Part shown: positions 61,763 through 64,000 of the stretch, one piece after another
Layout: every line of letters begins with the position of its first letter
How positions within the stretch are numbered: position 1 is the stretch's first letter
Origin: Bradyrhizobium ivorense
Lineage (GTDB): Bacteria > Pseudomonadota > Alphaproteobacteria > Rhizobiales > Xanthobacteraceae
Direction: 5' to 3'
Assembly: GCF_900696085.1 (NCBI RefSeq)
Contig: NZ_CAADFC020000011.1
Location: forward strand, 1 to 64,000
DNA length: 64,000 nucleotides
The notes under the pieces: generated by a model
Told to the model about the DNA's origin: nothing
What the model saw: only the letters and a program-made list of their open reading frames with translations
Database searches by the model: none
Position numbers and translations under genes: made by a program

Positions 61763-64000
61763 TCAACGGTCGGCTGGAGCGGATGCAGCGCGTAGTTCGC
61801 GGGCGGCGGAGACCATGTTGACCAGCGCCGGGCGAACCTCCTCCCATTTGCGCGTCTTCAGGCCGCAGTCCGGATTGACCCAGAGTTGCGAATCCTGCAG
61901 CCGCTGTCGAGCCAAAGCCACGAGCTCTTTCATCTCGCCCGTCCCGGGCACGCGCGGAGAATGGATATCGTACACACCTGGCCCGATTTGATTCGGATAT
62001 TTGTAGTTCCGGAACGCGTCGAGCAGCTCCATTTTCGAGCGCGACGTCTCGATCGAGATGACATCGGCGTCCATTGCAGCAATCGCATCGATGATGTCGT
62101 TGAATTCCGAGTAGCACATGTGGGTATGGATCTGGGTTTGATCGGCGACGCCCGATGAGCAGATGCGGAAGCAATCCCCGGCCCACTCGAGATAAGCCGT
62201 CCACTCCGATCGACGCGGTGGCAATCCTTCGCGCAGTGCAGCCTCGTCGATCTGGATCATGGCCGCACCAGCATTTTCGAGATCGCCGACTTCGTCCCGG
62301 ATCGCGAGCGCAATTTGACGACAGACCTCAGCTCGAGGAATATCATCGCGAACAAACGACCAGTTCAAGATCGTCGCTGGTCCGGTCAACATCGCCTTCA
62401 TCGGCTTCTTGGTTAGTGATTGCGCGTACCGCCACCAATTCACGGTGATCGGCTTCGGCCGTGAGACGTCGCCAAACAAGATCGGCGGCCGGACACAGCG
62501 CGAGCCATAGGATTGTACCCAGCCGTTTTTGGTAAATGCGAAGCCGGCGAGTTGTTCGCCGAAGTACTGCACCATGTCATTGCGCTCGAACTCGCCGTGC
62601 ACGAGCACGTCCAGACCAATGTCCTCCTGCCAACGTACGGCACGCGCCGTCTCTTCCTTGAGGAACTTGTCGTATTGCCCGTCGCTCATCGCGCCTCGCG
62701 CGTGTGCTGCGCGGGCATTACGGACCTCTGCAGTCTGCGGAAACGATCCGATCGTGGTGGTAGGAAACGCCGGTAGTTTGAAGCGCTTGCGTTGGATCTC
62801 GGCACGACTGGCAAATGCACTGGCGCGCCGGCGCGTGGTCTGGTTGACCGCTCGCATGCGGGCCGCGACACTGGCATCTCGGATCTTTGGCGAAGTCCTA
62901 CGGCTTGTGGTGACGCGCTCCGATTCCGCAAGGACGTCCGAAACCTTCTGATCACCCGCGAGAGCCCGCGCCAAGGTCGCAAGCTCGCGAATCTTCTGAA
63001 CGGAGAATGCAAGCCAACTCTTGACGTCTGAAGCGAGCTCCGTCTCGAGTTCAACATCGACCGGCACGTGAAGCAGCGAACAGGATGGGGCGATTTGTAT
63101 GCGATCCTTGCCGAGCTTCGCGATAGCGGGATCGAGCCGCTGGCGCAGTGCCGACAAATTCGTCCGCCACACATTGCGGCCGTCTATCGCGCCGAGTGAC
63201 ACGACCTGGTCACCTCGCCCGGCGGTAATGATCTGGTCCAATAACGCTGGCGCTCGAACCAGATCGACGTGCAGCCCGGCGACAGGTAGGCGCAAGGCGG
63301 TGGGAAGATTGTCGCCGAGGCTGCCGAAATAGCTGGCGACCATGATCTTGATGGCCGGCCCTTCCTTGGCGAGCCGGTCATAGGCATGTAGCAAGGATTT
63401 TTTTGCCCCCTCATCCAGATCAAGAACCAGGCAGGGCTCGTCGAACTGAACCCAATTTGCCCCGCGTTTGGTCAATTCCTGCAGAACCTCGATATAGACC
63501 GGTATCAGGTCATCCAATAGTGACAGTGGCTGGAACGCAGGATCAGCACTCTTGCCCAGCTTTAGAAATGTGACCGGGCCGATCAGGACAGGGCGAGTCT
63601 GAAAGCCAAGGGCCTTGGCTTCCTCATACTCCTCGATAGGCTTGCGAGAGGACAGCCTGAAAGTCTGTCCGCGGTGAAATTCCGGGACCATGTAGTGGTA
63701 GTTGGTGTCGAACCACTTGGTCATCTCCTGCGCGGGCGCGCCATCGCAGCGAGATCCGTGTCCGCAACTCGCGCCCCGGCTGTCGTATTGTGAACCGCGT
63801 GCCATGGCGAAATACGTCTTGAGGGAAACGGGCTCGGCTTTCGAGGCGTAGACTTCCGGAATGGCGCCGACCATGACACTGGTGTCGAGCACCTGATCGT
63901 ACAGCGAGAAGTCGTTTGACGGAATGACGGTGACGCCGAGGGACTTCTGGCGTGCCCAGTTGGCGGCACGCAGGCCGGCTGCGTCCTCGAGCAACTGCTG
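61763..64000 (-). CDS. metE: MetE, cobalamin-independent methionine synthase (partial)
   Basis: The visible 746 codons lack the first residues, as the gene runs past the window end; MetE is usually about 770 residues. The enzyme methylates homocysteine using methyltetrahydrofolate-glutamate. Seen are the N-terminal-half DTNYHYMVPEF, QFDEPCLV, the C-terminal-half FPTTTIGSFPQT, and the zinc/homocysteine ligands in HTHMCYSEF and NPDCGLKTR. The gene is intact within the window. Its neighbours suggest no special role; it is probably a housekeeping or accessory copy. Confidence 0.93.
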   Translation of the reverse strand, partial: QQLLEDAAGLRAANWARQKSLGVTVIPSNDFSLYDQVLDTSVMVGAIPEVYASKAEPVSLKTYFAMARGSQYDSRGASCGHGSRCDGAPAQEMTKWFDTNYHYMVPEFHRGQTFRLSSRKPIEEYEEAKALGFQTRPVLIGPVTFLKLGKSADPAFQPLSLLDDLIPVYIEVLQELTKRGANWVQFDEPCLVLDLDEGAKKSLLHAYDRLAKEGPAIKIMVASYFGSLGDNLPTALRLPVAGLHVDLVRAPALLDQIITAGRGDQVVSLGAIDGRNVWRTNLSALRQRLDPAIAKLGKDRIQIAPSCSLLHVPVDVELETELASDVKSWLAFSVQKIRELATLARALAGDQKVSDVLAESERVTTSRRTSPKIRDASVAARMRAVNQTTRRRASAFASRAEIQRKRFKLPAFPTTTIGSFPQTAEVRNARAAHARGAMSDGQYDKFLKEETARAVRWQEDIGLDVLVHGEFERNDMVQYFGEQLAGFAFTKNGWVQSYGSRCVRPPILFGDVSRPKPITVNWWRYAQSLTKKPMKAMLTGPATILNWSFVRDDIPRAEVCRQIALAIRDEVGDLENAGAAMIQIDEAALREGLPPRRSEWTAYLEWAGDCFRICSSGVADQTQIHTHMCYSEFNDIIDAIAAMDADVISIETSRSKMELLDAFRNYKYPNQIGPGVYDIHSPRVPGTGEMKELVALARQRLQDSQLWVNPDCGLKTRKWEEVRPALVNMVSAARELRAASAPADR

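Noticed and set aside
1..64000. CRISPR arrays, tRNA or rRNA genes
   Set aside because: No regularly spaced short repeats and no tRNA-like cloverleaf or rRNA sequence were recognised by eye.

Overview
The window looks like a symbiosis-island segment from a Bradyrhizobium-type alphaproteobacterium. It is GC-rich and carries a rhizobitoxine-type biosynthesis cluster, nodP/nodQ, a complete fixNOQP-fixGHIS set with fixL, fixJ and fixK, and many decayed insertion sequences. No rRNA, tRNA or CRISPR array was recognised. The organism is inferred from gene content, not from a database match.

Region 1 (1-14.8 kb) is a plasmid/ICE-type maintenance module, with all main genes on the minus strand: a DUF736 protein, a broken fic gene, a DUF932 protein, a ParB-like protein, a giant methyltransferase-helicase of the strawberry-notch/DarB type, a Toprim primase-like protein, a DUF2493 protein and a small membrane protein. 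A 657-bp direct repeat (1-657 and 14111-14767) bounds it. Three of its genes share a structured 5' leader.

Region 2 (14.8-25.1 kb) is mostly decayed: a broken methyltransferase, an IS256-family element with frameshifts, ISL3 and chimeric transposase remnants, and several tiny genes, including a 28-residue membrane peptide with its own ribosome binding site and terminator. The one large intact gene is a Tat-exported DUF5695-type protein.

Region 3 (25.1-33.3 kb, minus strand) is a tightly packed six-gene operon that fits rtxACDEFG: two-domain PLP enzyme RtxA, desaturase RtxC, a gamma-glutamyl hydrolase-like amidotransferase, an EamA exporter, an ATP-grasp ligase and a glutamine-synthetase-like ligase. 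Downstream, a decayed DUF2493 copy shows that a second maintenance module once sat here.

Region 4 (34.5-43.2 kb) holds nodQ and nodP (sulfate activation to PAPS), a sulfotransferase that could use the PAPS, a MarR regulator and small conserved genes separated by long gene-poor stretches.

Region 5 (43.2-61.1 kb) is the microaerobic respiration locus. fixNOQP (cbb3 oxidase) and fixGHIS (its assembly) run on the minus strand; fixLJ (oxygen-sensing two-component system), a universal stress protein, fixK, a hemerythrin protein and hemN run on the plus strand. Perfect TTGA-N6-TCAA FixK-type boxes precede several small genes, which suggests one oxygen-responsive regulon. The window ends inside metE (cobalamin-independent methionine synthase).
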